Positions 54,069 through 62,652 are shown, numbered from the stretch's first letter. The stretch: DNA of 64,000 nucleotides from Burkholderia sp. SRS-W-2-2016 (GCF_001931485.1 NZ_MSDV01000058.1:1-64000), one strand, 5' to 3'. A program made the numbers and translations. The notes: a model not told the origin generated them from the sequence alone.

Positions 54069-55481
54069 TTAGGCGGCGTCGATCATCTGATCGGCGGCGG
54101 ACAGCGGGCGGCGCGCGGTCTGCGCGGGGCTCGGGTGCGGCGCGTCGTGCGGGGTCTGGCCGGGCAGCGCGGGGCCTTTGCGCATCAGTTTCAGCATGTA
54201 GTAGATGCCGGTGCCGAACACGAGGAAGTAGACGACCACGAAGGTCATCAGCGACAGCCCGACCTGCTGCGCGGTCAGCGGCGACACCGCCTGCGACGTG
54301 CGCATCACGCCGTACACGACCCACGGCTGACGGCCCGCTTCGGTGGTGACCCAGCCGGCCAGCAGCGTGATGAAGCCGCTCGGACCCATCGCCAGACACA
54401 GGCGCTGGAACCACTTCGACTCGAACAGACGGCCGCGGCGGCGCAGCACCCATGCGGCGATCGACATCGCGATCATCAGCACGCCCAGGCCCGCCATGAT
54501 GCGAAAGCTCCAGAACACCACGGTCGAATTCGGCCGGTCTTGCGGCGGGAATTCCTTCAGGCCGCGGATTTCGCCGTCCCAGCTGTGGGTGAGGATCAGG
54601 CTGCCCAGGTGCGGAATCGACACCGCGTAGCGGGTGGTTTCGGCCTTCATGTCGGGGATGCCGAACAGGTTCAGCGCGGTGCCGCCTGTTTCGGTCTCCC
54701 AAAGACCTTCGATCGCGGCGATCTTCGCCGGCTGATATTCGCGCGTATTCAGACCGTGCTGATCGCCGACGAAGGCCTGGATCGGCGTGAGGATCAGCAG
54801 CAGCCACAGCGCCATCGAGAACATTTTCTTGACCGCCGGATCGCGCCGGCCGCGCAGCAGATGCCATGCGCCGACCGCCGCGACCACCAGAGCGGCGACG
54901 ATGAACGCCGCGAGCGCCATATGCGCGAGACGGTACGGGAACGACGGATTGAAGATGATCTTGAACCAGTCGAGCGGCACGACCTGGCCGTTGACGACTT
55001 CGAAGCCTTGCGGCGTCTGCATCCAGCTATTGGACGCGAGAATCCAGAAGGTCGAGATCAGCGTGCCGATCGCGACCATCAGCGTCGCGCCGAAGTGCGC
55101 GCGCGGACTCACGCGCTGCCAGCCGAACAGCATGATGCCGAGGAAGCCCGCTTCGAGAAAGAACGCGGTCATCACTTCGTACATCAGCAGCGGACCGGTG
55201 ACCGGCCCCGCGAAACTGGAAAAGCCCGACCAGTTGGTGCCGAACTGATAAGCCATGACGACGCCGGAAACGACGCCCATACCGAAGGCCACCGCGAAGA
55301 TTTTCGACCAGAACAGGCAAAGATCTTTGTAGTAGGTCTTACCGGTTTTCAGCCAGCGCCATTCGAGCACCGCGATAAAGCTGGCGAGTCCGATACTGAG
55401 TGCGGGGAAAACGATATGAAATGAAACGGTGAACGCGAATTGAATGCGGGCGAGATCGAACGCCGATATTGCAGAGCTCAT
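54069..55481 (-). CDS. cydA: Cytochrome bd-type ubiquinol oxidase subunit I (CioA type)
   Basis: A 470-aa subunit carrying three haems. It oxidises ubiquinol and reduces O2 to water without proton pumping. H22 in SFHIVFPA is the expected haem ligand; the helix with FRLAHM-type sequence (PYRLAHMALAAF) carries the b558 ligand; GRQPWVVYGVMRTSQAVSP is the conserved loop. The Q-loop is short, as in cyanide-insensitive CioA. First gene of the cydAB-DUF2474 operon, with an FNR/Anr box upstream. Confidence 0.94.
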   Translation of the reverse strand: MSSAISAFDLARIQFAFTVSFHIVFPALSIGLASFIAVLEWRWLKTGKTYYKDLCLFWSKIFAVAFGMGVVSGVVMAYQFGTNWSGFSSFAGPVTGPLLMYEVMTAFFLEAGFLGIMLFGWQRVSPRAHFGATLMVAIGTLISTFWILASNSWMQTPQGFEVVNGQVVPLDWFKIIFNPSFPYRLAHMALAAFIVAALVVAAVGAWHLLRGRRDPAVKKMFSMALWLLLILTPIQAFVGDQHGLNTREYQPAKIAAIEGLWETETGGTALNLFGIPDMKAETTRYAVSIPHLGSLILTHSWDGEIRGLKEFPPQDRPNSTVVFWSFRIMAGLGVLMIAMSIAAWVLRRRGRLFESKWFQRLCLAMGPSGFITLLAGWVTTEAGRQPWVVYGVMRTSQAVSPLTAQQVGLSLMTFVVVYFLVFGTGIYYMLKLMRKGPALPGQTPHDAPHPSPAQTARRPLSAADQMIDAA

Positions 55482-56146
55482 AATCGTGTTGTGCGTGATA
55501 GCCGGGTGAGCGGACTTCCGCGCGTCGACCGGTGTCGGTGCGCACTACCCTGGGGCAGATGGCGCAAGCGTAGGGGATCGAAGGAAATCGTGTTGCAATG
55601 CGACGTGCGTCAAAGAACCGCGTTGTTTAATCGCTGATTTGCATATCGATCTCGCAAGTTCTTGATGGCGATCAACTTTTAGTTTGTGCATAACGTGAAG
55701 GGATTGGCGCACCGGCGCATGCGCTGCGGCAATCGACCGCGCTGCAGCAATACCGTGCGGCGATGCGTTGCGCGCCGTGGTCGCGGCGGCTCGCGCGCGT
55801 GGTCCGTCGGCAACCGACAATCGATCCATCCGAACCGACTTCTTCAGCCGGCACGCTAGCCACGCGATTTTTTTACTTCTACGATGCTCGCTGCCGGCTA
55901 ATTGCTTCAGCTATTTTCTTTTTCTTTTTGTTTTATTGATTGCGCATTAAGCCGTCCGCTATGTGGGTCGTATTCGCCGCTTTTGCGTTAATTGCGGCGG
56001 CCTGTTATTAGTCGCGGCTTTGGCCGTTTCCCTGATTTGTTTGCCGCCGCGCTGATTGCTGTCACGCGCGGGCGGCATGCTTCGACACTGCTTCAGCTTC
56101 ATCCACCTGCCGGCGACGGCAGACTTCATCCTTCAGGAGTCAGCAG
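55482..56146. promoter_or_regulatory. Divergent control region of cydA and the plus-strand hydrolase
   Basis: These 665 bases have no convincing gene. The half near cydA holds the FNR/Anr box. The middle is unusually AT- and pyrimidine-rich (55865-55950, with TTTTCTTTTTCTTTTTG runs), which could be an UP-element-like or foreign segment. The end carries CAGGAG before the hydrolase ATG. Confidence 0.45.
55662..55675. promoter_or_regulatory. Perfect FNR/Anr box for cydAB
   Basis: TTGATGGCGATCAA matches the TTGATNNNNATCAA consensus exactly. It lies 181 nt upstream of cydA on the minus strand. At a -41.5 position it would put the transcription start near 55627, leaving a leader of about 145 nt. 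This indicates oxygen-responsive control of the bd oxidase. Confidence 0.82.
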
Positions 56147-56968
56147 ATGAGCACGATCAAAACGAAAGACGGTACGTCGATTTTCTACAAGGATTGGGGC
56201 AAGGGGCGCCCGGTGGTGTTTTCGCACGGCTGGCCGCTGACCGCCGATGCGTGGGATGCGCAGATGCTGTTTCTCGGCAGCAAGGGCTTTCGCGTGATCG
56301 CGCACGACCGGCGCGGCCACGGCCGCTCGGAGCAGCCGTGGGACGGCAACGACATGGACACCTACGCGGACGATCTGGCCGCGCTGATCGAGCATCTCGA
56401 CCTGCAGGACGCGACGCTGGTCGGTCATTCGACCGGCGGCGGCGAGGTTGCGCATTACATCGGCCGTCATGGCACCGCGCGGGTCGCGAAGGCGGTGCTG
56501 ATCGGCGCGGTGCCGCCGCTGATGCTGAAGACCTCGGACAATCCGCTCGGCCTGCCGATCGACGTGTTCGACGGGATCCGCAAGGGCGTCGTCGACGATC
56601 GCTCGCAGTTCTTCAAGGATCTCGCGGTGGCGTTCTATGGTTATAACCGGCCGGGCGCGAAGGTCTCGCAGGGCGTGATCGATTCGTTCTGGCGCCAGGG
56701 GATAGCCGGTTCGATCAAGGGCTTGTACGACTGCATCAAGCAGTTCTCCGAAGTCGACTACACCGAAGACCTGAAGAAGATCGACGTGCCGACCCTCGTG
56801 CTGCACGGCGACGACGACCAGATCGTGCCGATCGACGCCGCCGGCCGGCAGACCGCGAAGATCGTCAAGGACGCAACGCTGAAGGTGTATGCGGGCGGTC
56901 AGCACGGGATGTGCACGGTCGAGGCCGACAAGGTCAACGCCGATCTGCTGGAGTTCATCGGCTCGTGA
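56147..56968 (+). CDS. Alpha/beta hydrolase, non-haem chloroperoxidase/esterase type
   Basis: A 273-aa cytoplasmic hydrolase. The catalytic triad is visible as Ser in GHSTGGGEVA, Asp in LHGDDDQIVP and His in GGQHGM. VVFSHGWPLTADAWDAQM supplies the oxyanion hole, and DRRGHGRS is typical of the cofactor-free haloperoxidase group. Members are esterases that can also perform perhydrolysis. CAGGAG precedes the ATG. Monocistronic. Confidence 0.92.
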   Translation: MSTIKTKDGTSIFYKDWGKGRPVVFSHGWPLTADAWDAQMLFLGSKGFRVIAHDRRGHGRSEQPWDGNDMDTYADDLAALIEHLDLQDATLVGHSTGGGEVAHYIGRHGTARVAKAVLIGAVPPLMLKTSDNPLGLPIDVFDGIRKGVVDDRSQFFKDLAVAFYGYNRPGAKVSQGVIDSFWRQGIAGSIKGLYDCIKQFSEVDYTEDLKKIDVPTLVLHGDDDQIVPIDAAGRQTAKIVKDATLKVYAGGQHGMCTVEADKVNADLLEFIGS

Positions 56969-57218
56969 TCGGGTGACGGGCTGACGGTTTGGTTGTTCTG
57001 TAACTGGCTGTGTCGCGAGGTCGAAGCGCGGGACGAGTGAAAGACGGGTAGGGCGCAACGGGCGGTGAAGATGATTCGCCGCGCGTCGGCTGGCCTGTTT
57101 TTCGCGGCGGTCCCGCGCTTTTTCGTTGGTGCCGTTCGAGGCGCGGACCTCGGGTTCGGTTGGCCGAGACGCGCGGTTAACGGCACGACAACCGGTTAAT
57201 GAATGATTGCGGCCGTCT

Positions 57219-57230
57219 AAGTTATACGAT
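57219..57230 (+). promoter_or_regulatory. Uronate-cluster motif, copy 1
   Basis: AAGTTATACGAT on the plus strand, matching copy 2 at 11 of 12 positions in opposite orientation 118 bp away. Confidence 0.45.
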
Positions 57231-57348
57231 GTCGCATAAACAAGATGTCCCCATCTCATTGATTATTAAAGAGATGAGAAAATGTGCCCCGATAAATTAA
57301 GGGTAAATGCCTAGTTGAATTCCGGCTATCGATCGTTGATAGTACGTT

Positions 57349-57360
57349 ATCGTACAACTT
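57349..57360 (-). promoter_or_regulatory. Uronate-cluster motif, copy 2
   Basis: AAGTTGTACGAT read on the minus strand, 97 nt before uronate dehydrogenase. It overlaps a GTACG/CGTAC palindrome. Confidence 0.5.
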
Positions 57361-57456
57361 GAGTGTGTTAGGCGACGCCCGCAACGCGGCTCGCGAACCG
57401 CTCGATCCTCCCCCGTCCCCTGTTGATCTCGCGCGCGGCGCAGCAAAGGAACCCTT

Positions 57457-58251
57457 ATGAAGAAGATCGCCCTGAGTGGCGCCGGCGGCCAGCTCGGCTC
57501 CGTGGTACGTGCAGAATTCGTCGCGCGCGGGATTGCGTTGCGTTCGGCCGCGGGTTCGAAGTCGCTGACGCCGCTGGTCGATGGCGAGGACGTGATGAAC
57601 GGCGATCTGCGCGACCCGGCGGTGGTCGACCGGCTGCTGAACGGCGTCGACGTGCTGATCCATTTCGCCGGCACCAGCGTCGAGCGTCCGCTGCCCGAGA
57701 TCATCGAGAACAATCTGCGCGGTCTCGTCGAAGTGTATGAAGGCGCGCGCCGCAATGGCGTGAAGCGCATCGTGTTCGCGAGCTCGAACCACGCGATCGG
57801 CATGTATCCGGTCACCGAACATCTGAGCCTCGATTGCGAACTGCGCCCGGATGGTTTCTATGGTTTGTCGAAGGTGTGGGGCGAAGCGCTCGCGCGGATG
57901 TACTGGGACAAGCATGGGATCGAAAGCGTGTGCGTGCGGATCGGCAGCTGCCTCGAGCGGCCGACCGAGCAGCGCCACCTGAGCACGTGGTTCGGTCATC
58001 AGGACCTGATGCATTTCCTCGAGCGCTGCATCGAAGCGGAAGACGTAGGGTTCCTGACTATCTGGGGCGTGTCGGCGAATACGCGCAGCTGGTGGGACAA
58101 CAGCGGCGCCGCGCGGCTCGGCTATCAGCCGAAGCAGAACGCCGAGGACTACGCGGCCGACATCGAGTCGCGCCCGAATCCTCTCGATGAGCTCGGCCAG
58201 CGCTTCCAGGGCGGCAGCTTCGTCGGCATCGATTATTCGCGCAAGGCTTGA
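57457..58251 (+). CDS. udh: Uronate dehydrogenase
   Basis: A 264-aa short-chain dehydrogenase/epimerase-fold enzyme. It oxidises D-galacturonate or D-glucuronate to the aldarolactone with NAD+. It shows GAGGQLGSV (NAD-binding), SSNHAIGMYPVTEHLSLDCELRPDGFYGLSKVWGEALARMYWDKHG (catalytic Tyr-xxx-Lys in YGLSK) and WGVSANTRSWWDNS, features known from bacterial Udh. Length matches (about 265 aa). It is the first gene of an operon with a hexuronate-type MFS carrier, 44 nt apart. Confidence 0.92.
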   Translation: MKKIALSGAGGQLGSVVRAEFVARGIALRSAAGSKSLTPLVDGEDVMNGDLRDPAVVDRLLNGVDVLIHFAGTSVERPLPEIIENNLRGLVEVYEGARRNGVKRIVFASSNHAIGMYPVTEHLSLDCELRPDGFYGLSKVWGEALARMYWDKHGIESVCVRIGSCLERPTEQRHLSTWFGHQDLMHFLERCIEAEDVGFLTIWGVSANTRSWWDNSGAARLGYQPKQNAEDYAADIESRPNPLDELGQRFQGGSFVGIDYSRKA

Positions 58252-58295
58252 GTCCCGTCGGTCGCACGGGAGTTGTTCTAGCAGGAGATGTGGCA

Positions 58296-59594
58296 ATGAA
58301 GATCAAGGGTATTCGCTGGTGGATGGTGGGTCTGGTCGCGGCCGGGTTGATCATCAATTACCTCGCGCGCAACACGCTGTCGGTCGCGGCACCGACGCTG
58401 ATGAAGGACCTCAACATCACGACCGAGCAGTACGCGCACGTGGTGGTCGCGTGGCAGCTTTGCTATGCGTTCATGCAGCCCGTCGCCGGTTTCGTGCTCG
58501 ACACGATCGGCACCAAACTCGGCTTCGCGGTGTTCGCGCTGGCGTGGTCGGTGGCTTGCGCGGCGGCCGCGTGGGCGACCGGCTGGCGCAGTCTGGCGGT
58601 GTTTCGCGGGCTGCTCGGGCTGGCTGAGTCGGCGGGCATTCCGGCCGGCGTGAAGGCGACCAGCGAATGGTTCCCGGCGAAAGAGCGTTCGGTGGCGATC
58701 GGCTGGTTCAACATCGGCTCGTCGATCGGCGCGCTGCTGGCGCCGCCGCTGGTGGTGTGGGCGCTGTTGCGCGGTCAGTGGCAGCTTGCGTTCGTGATCG
58801 TCGGCGTCGCGGGGATCGTGTGGAGCGTGCTGTGGATGTTCGTCTACAAGCATCCGCGCAACCAGAAGCTGCTGGGCGACGACGAGCGCGACTACATTCT
58901 GAGCGGCCAGGAAGCCAAGCATAGCGACGACGTCAGCACGCCGAAACGTAACTGGCGCGCGATGCTGGTGAGCCGCGATTTCTGGGCGATCGGGATTCCG
59001 CGGATGCTGTCGGAGCCGGCGTGGCAGACCTTCAATGCGTGGATTCCGTTGTACATGATGACCGAGCGTCACATGAACCTGAAGGAAGTCGCGATGTTCG
59101 CGTGGATGCCGTTCCTTGCCGCCGATATCGGTTGCGTGCTCGGCGGTTATCTGAGCCCGCTGTTCCATAAGTACGCGAAGGTGTCGCTGTTCACGTCGCG
59201 CAAGATGGTGTTCGTGGTCGGCGCGCTGTTCATGATCGGACCGGCATGCGTGGGTCTGGTGGCGAGCCCGTATGTGGCGGTGGCGTTGTTGTGCGTCGGC
59301 GGTTTTGCGCACCAGACGCTGTCGGGCGCGCTGTATGCGATTACGTCGGATATGTTCGGCAAGAATGAAGTCGCGACCGCGACCGGCATGGGCGGGATGG
59401 CGGGTTATCTGGGCGCGGCGGCGTTCACCGCGCTGTTCGGCGTGCTGGTGACGCAGATCGGTTATAGCCCGCTGTTCGTCGTGCTGGCCGTGTTCGACCT
59501 GATCGCCGCGGCGGTGGTCTGCCTGATGGCGAAGAGCTCGGATAAGGCGCCGGAGCCGAAGTGGAGTGGGGCGGAGCCGGTGGCGGTGAAGTGA
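58296..59594 (+). CDS. MFS hexuronate/aldarate transporter (ExuT/GudP-like, ACS family)
   Basis: A 432-aa, 12-helix anion:cation symporter. IRWWMVGLVAAGLIINYLARNTLSVAAPTLMKDLNIT is the ACS-family N-terminus; LLGLAESAGIPAGVKATSEWFPAKERSVAIGWFNIGSSIGALLAPPLVVW is the ACS signature. AGGAGA precedes the ATG at 58296. It probably imports galacturonate or glucuronate for the upstream dehydrogenase. A strong terminator follows. Confidence 0.9.
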   Translation: MKIKGIRWWMVGLVAAGLIINYLARNTLSVAAPTLMKDLNITTEQYAHVVVAWQLCYAFMQPVAGFVLDTIGTKLGFAVFALAWSVACAAAAWATGWRSLAVFRGLLGLAESAGIPAGVKATSEWFPAKERSVAIGWFNIGSSIGALLAPPLVVWALLRGQWQLAFVIVGVAGIVWSVLWMFVYKHPRNQKLLGDDERDYILSGQEAKHSDDVSTPKRNWRAMLVSRDFWAIGIPRMLSEPAWQTFNAWIPLYMMTERHMNLKEVAMFAWMPFLAADIGCVLGGYLSPLFHKYAKVSLFTSRKMVFVVGALFMIGPACVGLVASPYVAVALLCVGGFAHQTLSGALYAITSDMFGKNEVATATGMGGMAGYLGAAAFTALFGVLVTQIGYSPLFVVLAVFDLIAAAVVCLMAKSSDKAPEPKWSGAEPVAVK

Positions 59595-59656
59595 TAGTGA
59601 ATGACGGTTGGCTTTGTTTTAGCTTTAGCGGGTCGATCCGGAAGTGATGTAAGAGG

Positions 59657-59688
59657 CGGCGTCCATTTGAGTGGGCGCCGTTTTTTTT
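59657..59688 (+). terminator. Intrinsic terminator of the udh operon
   Basis: CGGCGTCC pairs with GGGCGCCG (one G-T pair), with an 8-nt intervening stretch, and is followed directly by eight T. Confidence 0.9.
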
Positions 59689-59723
59689 GTTGGTGAGGGT
59701 CGTTGGGTTTGGGGCGGGTGGGG

Positions 59724-60017
59724 CTACTCGCGGAGAAGCCGTTTCAATTCTTCGAGGAATGAAACGGTACTGTGGCCCCACGGCTCGGGATCAACGTAAA
59801 GGCCGTAGATTTTTTCGAAAGACTTATCCAGGTTCGCGGAATGGTTGCGCTTAAATCGCTCAATTTCAGTTGCGACCAGCGTATGAATAACCGGGTCGTT
59901 CTCCTCCTTGAAGCAGCAGAGGACTTCCGCAACGGTGTTGCCCCACAAGTCGAAATCCTCATTGAAATAGCCACGAATCAATGAGTCCAGGTTCGGGTAG
60001 TGCGATTGGCTAATCAT
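59724..60017 (-). CDS. CdiI-type immunity protein (paralogue 2)
   Basis: A 97-aa acidic soluble protein. It shares YPxxxxLxxxYxNxDxxLWGxTxxEVxxCxK, DPExWGxxTxSFLEELKRxxRE and overall length with the next gene. This is the pattern of small CdiI_2-like immunity proteins that bind and block a cognate toxin domain. It lies 185 nt after the first paralogue. Base composition is noticeably AT-richer than the surrounding DNA, suggesting horizontal acquisition. It may protect against a variant toxin. Confidence 0.7.
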   Translation of the reverse strand: MISQSHYPNLDSLIRGYFNEDFDLWGNTVAEVLCCFKEENDPVIHTLVATEIERFKRNHSANLDKSFEKIYGLYVDPEPWGHSTVSFLEELKRLLRE

Positions 60018-60202
60018 GGTGATCTGATGGCAGCGGATGAGGGACGCGTGGTTTCATATGGGCTTCGAACTTGCCACTTCCTGATCAAGCAGCGCTGGAT
60101 CAATTCCCGTTGTGTTGCTGGCCCCGCACGCACAAACATGAGTCGTCAAACTTGAAACTGGATGCTTGGCTTTGACCTCGCAGAAGCGTTGCGGCAAGGG
60201 GA

Positions 60203-60493
60203 CTATTCTCTGATAATCCGCTTCAATTCTTCAAGGAATGAGGCGGTCGTGTACCCCCATAGTTCGGGGTCAAAATCTTGCCCATAGTCGGTTTCGAAGG
60301 CGGCGTCCAAATCGTTCGGATGTTCGCTAATAAACAAATCAATTTCTTGAATCAATTCAAGATGATGTGCCCGCTCGCTGTCACTTTTATAGCAAGAGAC
60401 GATCTCGAAAAGCGTATCTCCCCATAACCTGCAATCCTGATTAAGGTATGCGCCAAACAGTTGGTACATTTCCGGGTAGCGTTTAGATAGCAT
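60203..60493 (-). CDS. CdiI-type immunity protein (paralogue 1, next to toxin)
   Basis: A 96-aa acidic protein (MLSKRYPEMYQLFGAYLNQDCRLWGDTLFEIVSCYK ... DPELWGYTTASFLEELKRIIRE) roughly half identical to the neighbouring paralogue. It begins 9 nt after the toxin gene stop, so it is almost certainly co-translated with it and is the cognate antitoxin. Immunity against an RNase A-like toxin is inferred from position and family resemblance. Confidence 0.78.
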   Translation of the reverse strand: MLSKRYPEMYQLFGAYLNQDCRLWGDTLFEIVSCYKSDSERAHHLELIQEIDLFISEHPNDLDAAFETDYGQDFDPELWGYTTASFLEELKRIIRE

Positions 60494-60502
60494 GGTTTTT
60501 CC

Positions 60503-61336
60503 TCATTCAACGTAGGCGGTTAAAATGTAATATGGCATGCCATTGTAGGTTTGATGTTTTAAAACAATGACAACCCTATTCATCAGCGTTAAATTGCCAG
60601 TCTTTCGCGTTATTCCATATCCGATGTTCCCCTGTACACTTTGCATCAGAGTGAGAGGCCTGCGTTTTCCTGATGACTCTGCCCAATTCCGGATGCTGGC
60701 CGCATCGGTGCGCATGACTTCTGATATCGCTGATTCTGCCCGTTCAAGGTTCGTGAACGACGAAACGATTTTTCGATCTGGCTCGATTCTGAGCCTTTCG
60801 CGCAACTGAGCTTCGGTCCGCGCAACGTGCTTCTCGATTGTATGTCCACCAATCGAGCTCCCGTTTTTCGCTTCGTGCATTTCGAGGCTAATCCGCCCCA
60901 TCGTAATACGCGAAGCGCGCGCCGCCTTGATCGAGCCTGCAAACCCGAACGGCACGGCCAGATCTAGCAACACGGCAATACTGCCCGCCATGTCAGGGCT
61001 GGCGTTCATCGCTTCGGCCAGCTTTGTCGTACCTTGCTGGGTCAGCGTCGCCGTGTCTCGCGCCGTCCAGATCTGACGCAGACCGGCCGCCGCGGTGTCG
61101 GAGCCATGTGCGCCGAACACGATGCAGCCGGCTTTACTCGCCATCGTCGGTTCCGGCATTACGCAGAGCGCGCCGGCCCCAACCATTTCCAGCACGCCGC
61201 CGACGAGCTGCAGTCCGCCCCACAGGCGGTTGGTAACCATTTCAGTGGAGCTGATCGACTGGCGGCCCAATATCGCTGCCAACTGTGGCGCACTGAGCAC
61301 CACGCGCATGCCGTCCTGTTCTTGTTCGCTCGACAT
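60503..61336 (-). CDS. Polymorphic toxin with C-terminal bacterial RNase A-like domain
   Basis: A 277-aa protein. Residues about 15-135 are a helical, partly hydrophobic region (LWGGLQLVGGVLEMVGAGALCVM; GSIAVLLDLAVPFGFAGSI) seen as a leader in polymorphic toxins and secretion-system effectors. Residues about 160-277 match the CdiA-CT/RNase A-like fold: H165 in GGHTIEKHV, Arg in QLRERL (179/181), FTNLERAESAISEVM and C-terminal T273/Y275 in YYILTAYVE, positions corresponding to the known catalytic His/Arg/Thr/Tyr. AGGA precedes the ATG. It lacks the huge CdiA export domain, so delivery must differ (type VI secretion or an orphan cassette). Confidence 0.8.
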   Translation of the reverse strand: MSSEQEQDGMRVVLSAPQLAAILGRQSISSTEMVTNRLWGGLQLVGGVLEMVGAGALCVMPEPTMASKAGCIVFGAHGSDTAAAGLRQIWTARDTATLTQQGTTKLAEAMNASPDMAGSIAVLLDLAVPFGFAGSIKAARASRITMGRISLEMHEAKNGSSIGGHTIEKHVARTEAQLRERLRIEPDRKIVSSFTNLERAESAISEVMRTDAASIRNWAESSGKRRPLTLMQSVQGNIGYGITRKTGNLTLMNRVVIVLKHQTYNGMPYYILTAYVE

Positions 61337-61441
61337 CCCATATTCCTGTGTACTTATTCGAGCGTGCCAAAGTAGCAGTCGAGCACAATGAGTGATATGG
61401 GCGATGGATGATTCTGGTGTTTAGTTGAGAAAAATCAAAAT

Positions 61442-61475
61442 AAAAGGCCGCTCAAACAATTTGAACGGCCTTTTT
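61442..61475. terminator. Bidirectional terminator before the toxin gene
   Basis: AAAAGGCCG-TCAAA pairs with TTTGA-CGGCCTTTT (one mismatch, 3-nt loop). The A-run and T-run flanking the stem allow termination on either strand. It insulates the toxin island from garR transcription. Confidence 0.85.
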
Positions 61476-61609
61476 CGGCTATCAGCGATATGGATTATTT
61501 ACCTTTGTTTCGCGCTACTTCGCAAATTTAAAATTCGTCTCGATAAAAATATTGAGAAGTCAGGGGACGGGCGCCCATCGCCAAAAAATCTCCCCGCCTT
61601 AAACGAAAA

Positions 61610-61642
61610 GCGGCACCGCGCAAGGACCCCGCGCGATGCCGC
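61610..61642 (-). terminator. Terminator of the garL-garR operon
   Basis: GCGGCACCGCGC pairs with GCGCGATGCCGC (one mismatch) and is followed on the minus strand by TTTTCGTTT, 85 nt past the garR stop. Confidence 0.6.
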
Positions 61643-61726
61643 AACAGAAAAGTGCGATCAGGCAAGCCACCGGTCACGTGAGGCCCAACCCACAGCCCCA
61701 CGCCACCACCCCAACCCTAACTCACC

Positions 61727-62620
61727 TCACTCAACCTTCTGCCCAATCTCATGATTCGCGAGCACCTCGAGCGCGCGCACCATCGCCGAGTGATCCCACG
61801 CCTTCCCGCCATGCGCGACACAAGCATTGAACAGCGCCTGACAGGTCGCGGTATTAGGCAGCGAAACTCCAAGCGCCTGCGCGGTCGACAGCGCCAGATT
61901 CAGATCCTTCTGATGCAGCTCGATCCGGAAGCCCGGATCGAACGTGCGCTTGGTCATCCGCTCGCCGTGCACTTCCAGAATCCGCGACGACGCGAACCCG
62001 CCCATCAGCGCCTCGCGCACGCGCGCCGGATCGACGCCGGCCTTCGATGCGAGCAGCAGCGCTTCGCCGACCGCCTCGATGGTCGCCGCGACGATCACCT
62101 GGTTCGCGACCTTGCACACCTGACCCGCGCCGACCGCGCCGATCAGCGTGACGTTCTTGCCCATCATGTCGAACAGCGGCTTCACGCTGTCGAAGCTCGC
62201 CTGTTCGCCGCCGACCATGATCGTCAGCGAGCCGGCCTTCGCGCCGACTTCGCCGCCCGACACCGGCGCATCGAGATAGTCGGCGCCGCTCTCGCGCACG
62301 CGCGCCGCGAACTCGCGGGTCGCCATCGGCGAAATCGAGCTCATGTCGACCACCGTCTGGCCCGCGCGCAGCGCGCTCGCGAGGCCGTTCTCGCCGAACA
62401 GCACGCGCTCGACGTCCGGCGTGTCCGGCACCATCACGAAGATCACGTCCGCGTGCGCCGCCACCGCGGCCGGGTTATCGCACGCGAGCGCGCCGGCCTG
62501 GGTCAGCTCGGCGGGCACGCCGCTGCGCGTGAACGCGGCGAGCGACACGCCGTTCTTCAGAAGGTTGGCCGCCATGGGCTTGCCCATGATGCCGAGTCCG
62601 ATAAAGCCTGCTTTTTGCAT
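61727..62620 (-). CDS. garR: 2-hydroxy-3-oxopropionate (tartronate semialdehyde) reductase
   Basis: A 297-aa beta-hydroxyacid dehydrogenase. The start MQKAGFIGLGIMGKPMAANL is the NAD(P)-binding signature. VDMSSISPMATREFAARVRESGADYLDAPVSGGEVGAKAGSLTIMVGG is the substrate block, and the catalytic Lys lies in GQVCKVANQV. It converts the aldolase product tartronate semialdehyde to glycerate. GGAGC precedes the ATG at 62620. It lies 32 nt after the aldolase gene. Confidence 0.92.
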   Translation of the reverse strand: MQKAGFIGLGIMGKPMAANLLKNGVSLAAFTRSGVPAELTQAGALACDNPAAVAAHADVIFVMVPDTPDVERVLFGENGLASALRAGQTVVDMSSISPMATREFAARVRESGADYLDAPVSGGEVGAKAGSLTIMVGGEQASFDSVKPLFDMMGKNVTLIGAVGAGQVCKVANQVIVAATIEAVGEALLLASKAGVDPARVREALMGGFASSRILEVHGERMTKRTFDPGFRIELHQKDLNLALSTAQALGVSLPNTATCQALFNACVAHGGKAWDHSAMVRALEVLANHEIGQKVE

Positions 62621-62652
62621 GGAATGCTCCGAAGGTGTGATGGCGACGCCAT

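Larger units (their letters stand above)
56969..57456 (+). promoter_or_regulatory. Upstream region of the uronate operon with repeated operator motif
   Basis: These 488 bases are noncoding. They hold two copies of the AAGTTRTACGAT element in opposite orientations (57219-57230 and 57349-57360). A 14-bp palindrome GTACGTTATCGTAC (57342-57355) overlaps the second. AAGGA lies before the ATG at 57457. Confidence 0.5.
61337..61726. other. AT-rich intergenic region with two hairpins
   Basis: These 390 bases between garR and the toxin hold no gene. Two terminator-like hairpins (61442-61475, 61610-61642) separate the aldarate genes from the toxin island. The toxin promoter probably lies in 61337-61440. 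Confidence 0.5.

Noticed and set aside
55961..56011. A 16-codon hydrophobic mini-frame (MWVVFAAFALIAAACY)
   Set aside because: It has no ribosome binding site, and chance frames of this size are frequent in AT-rich gaps.
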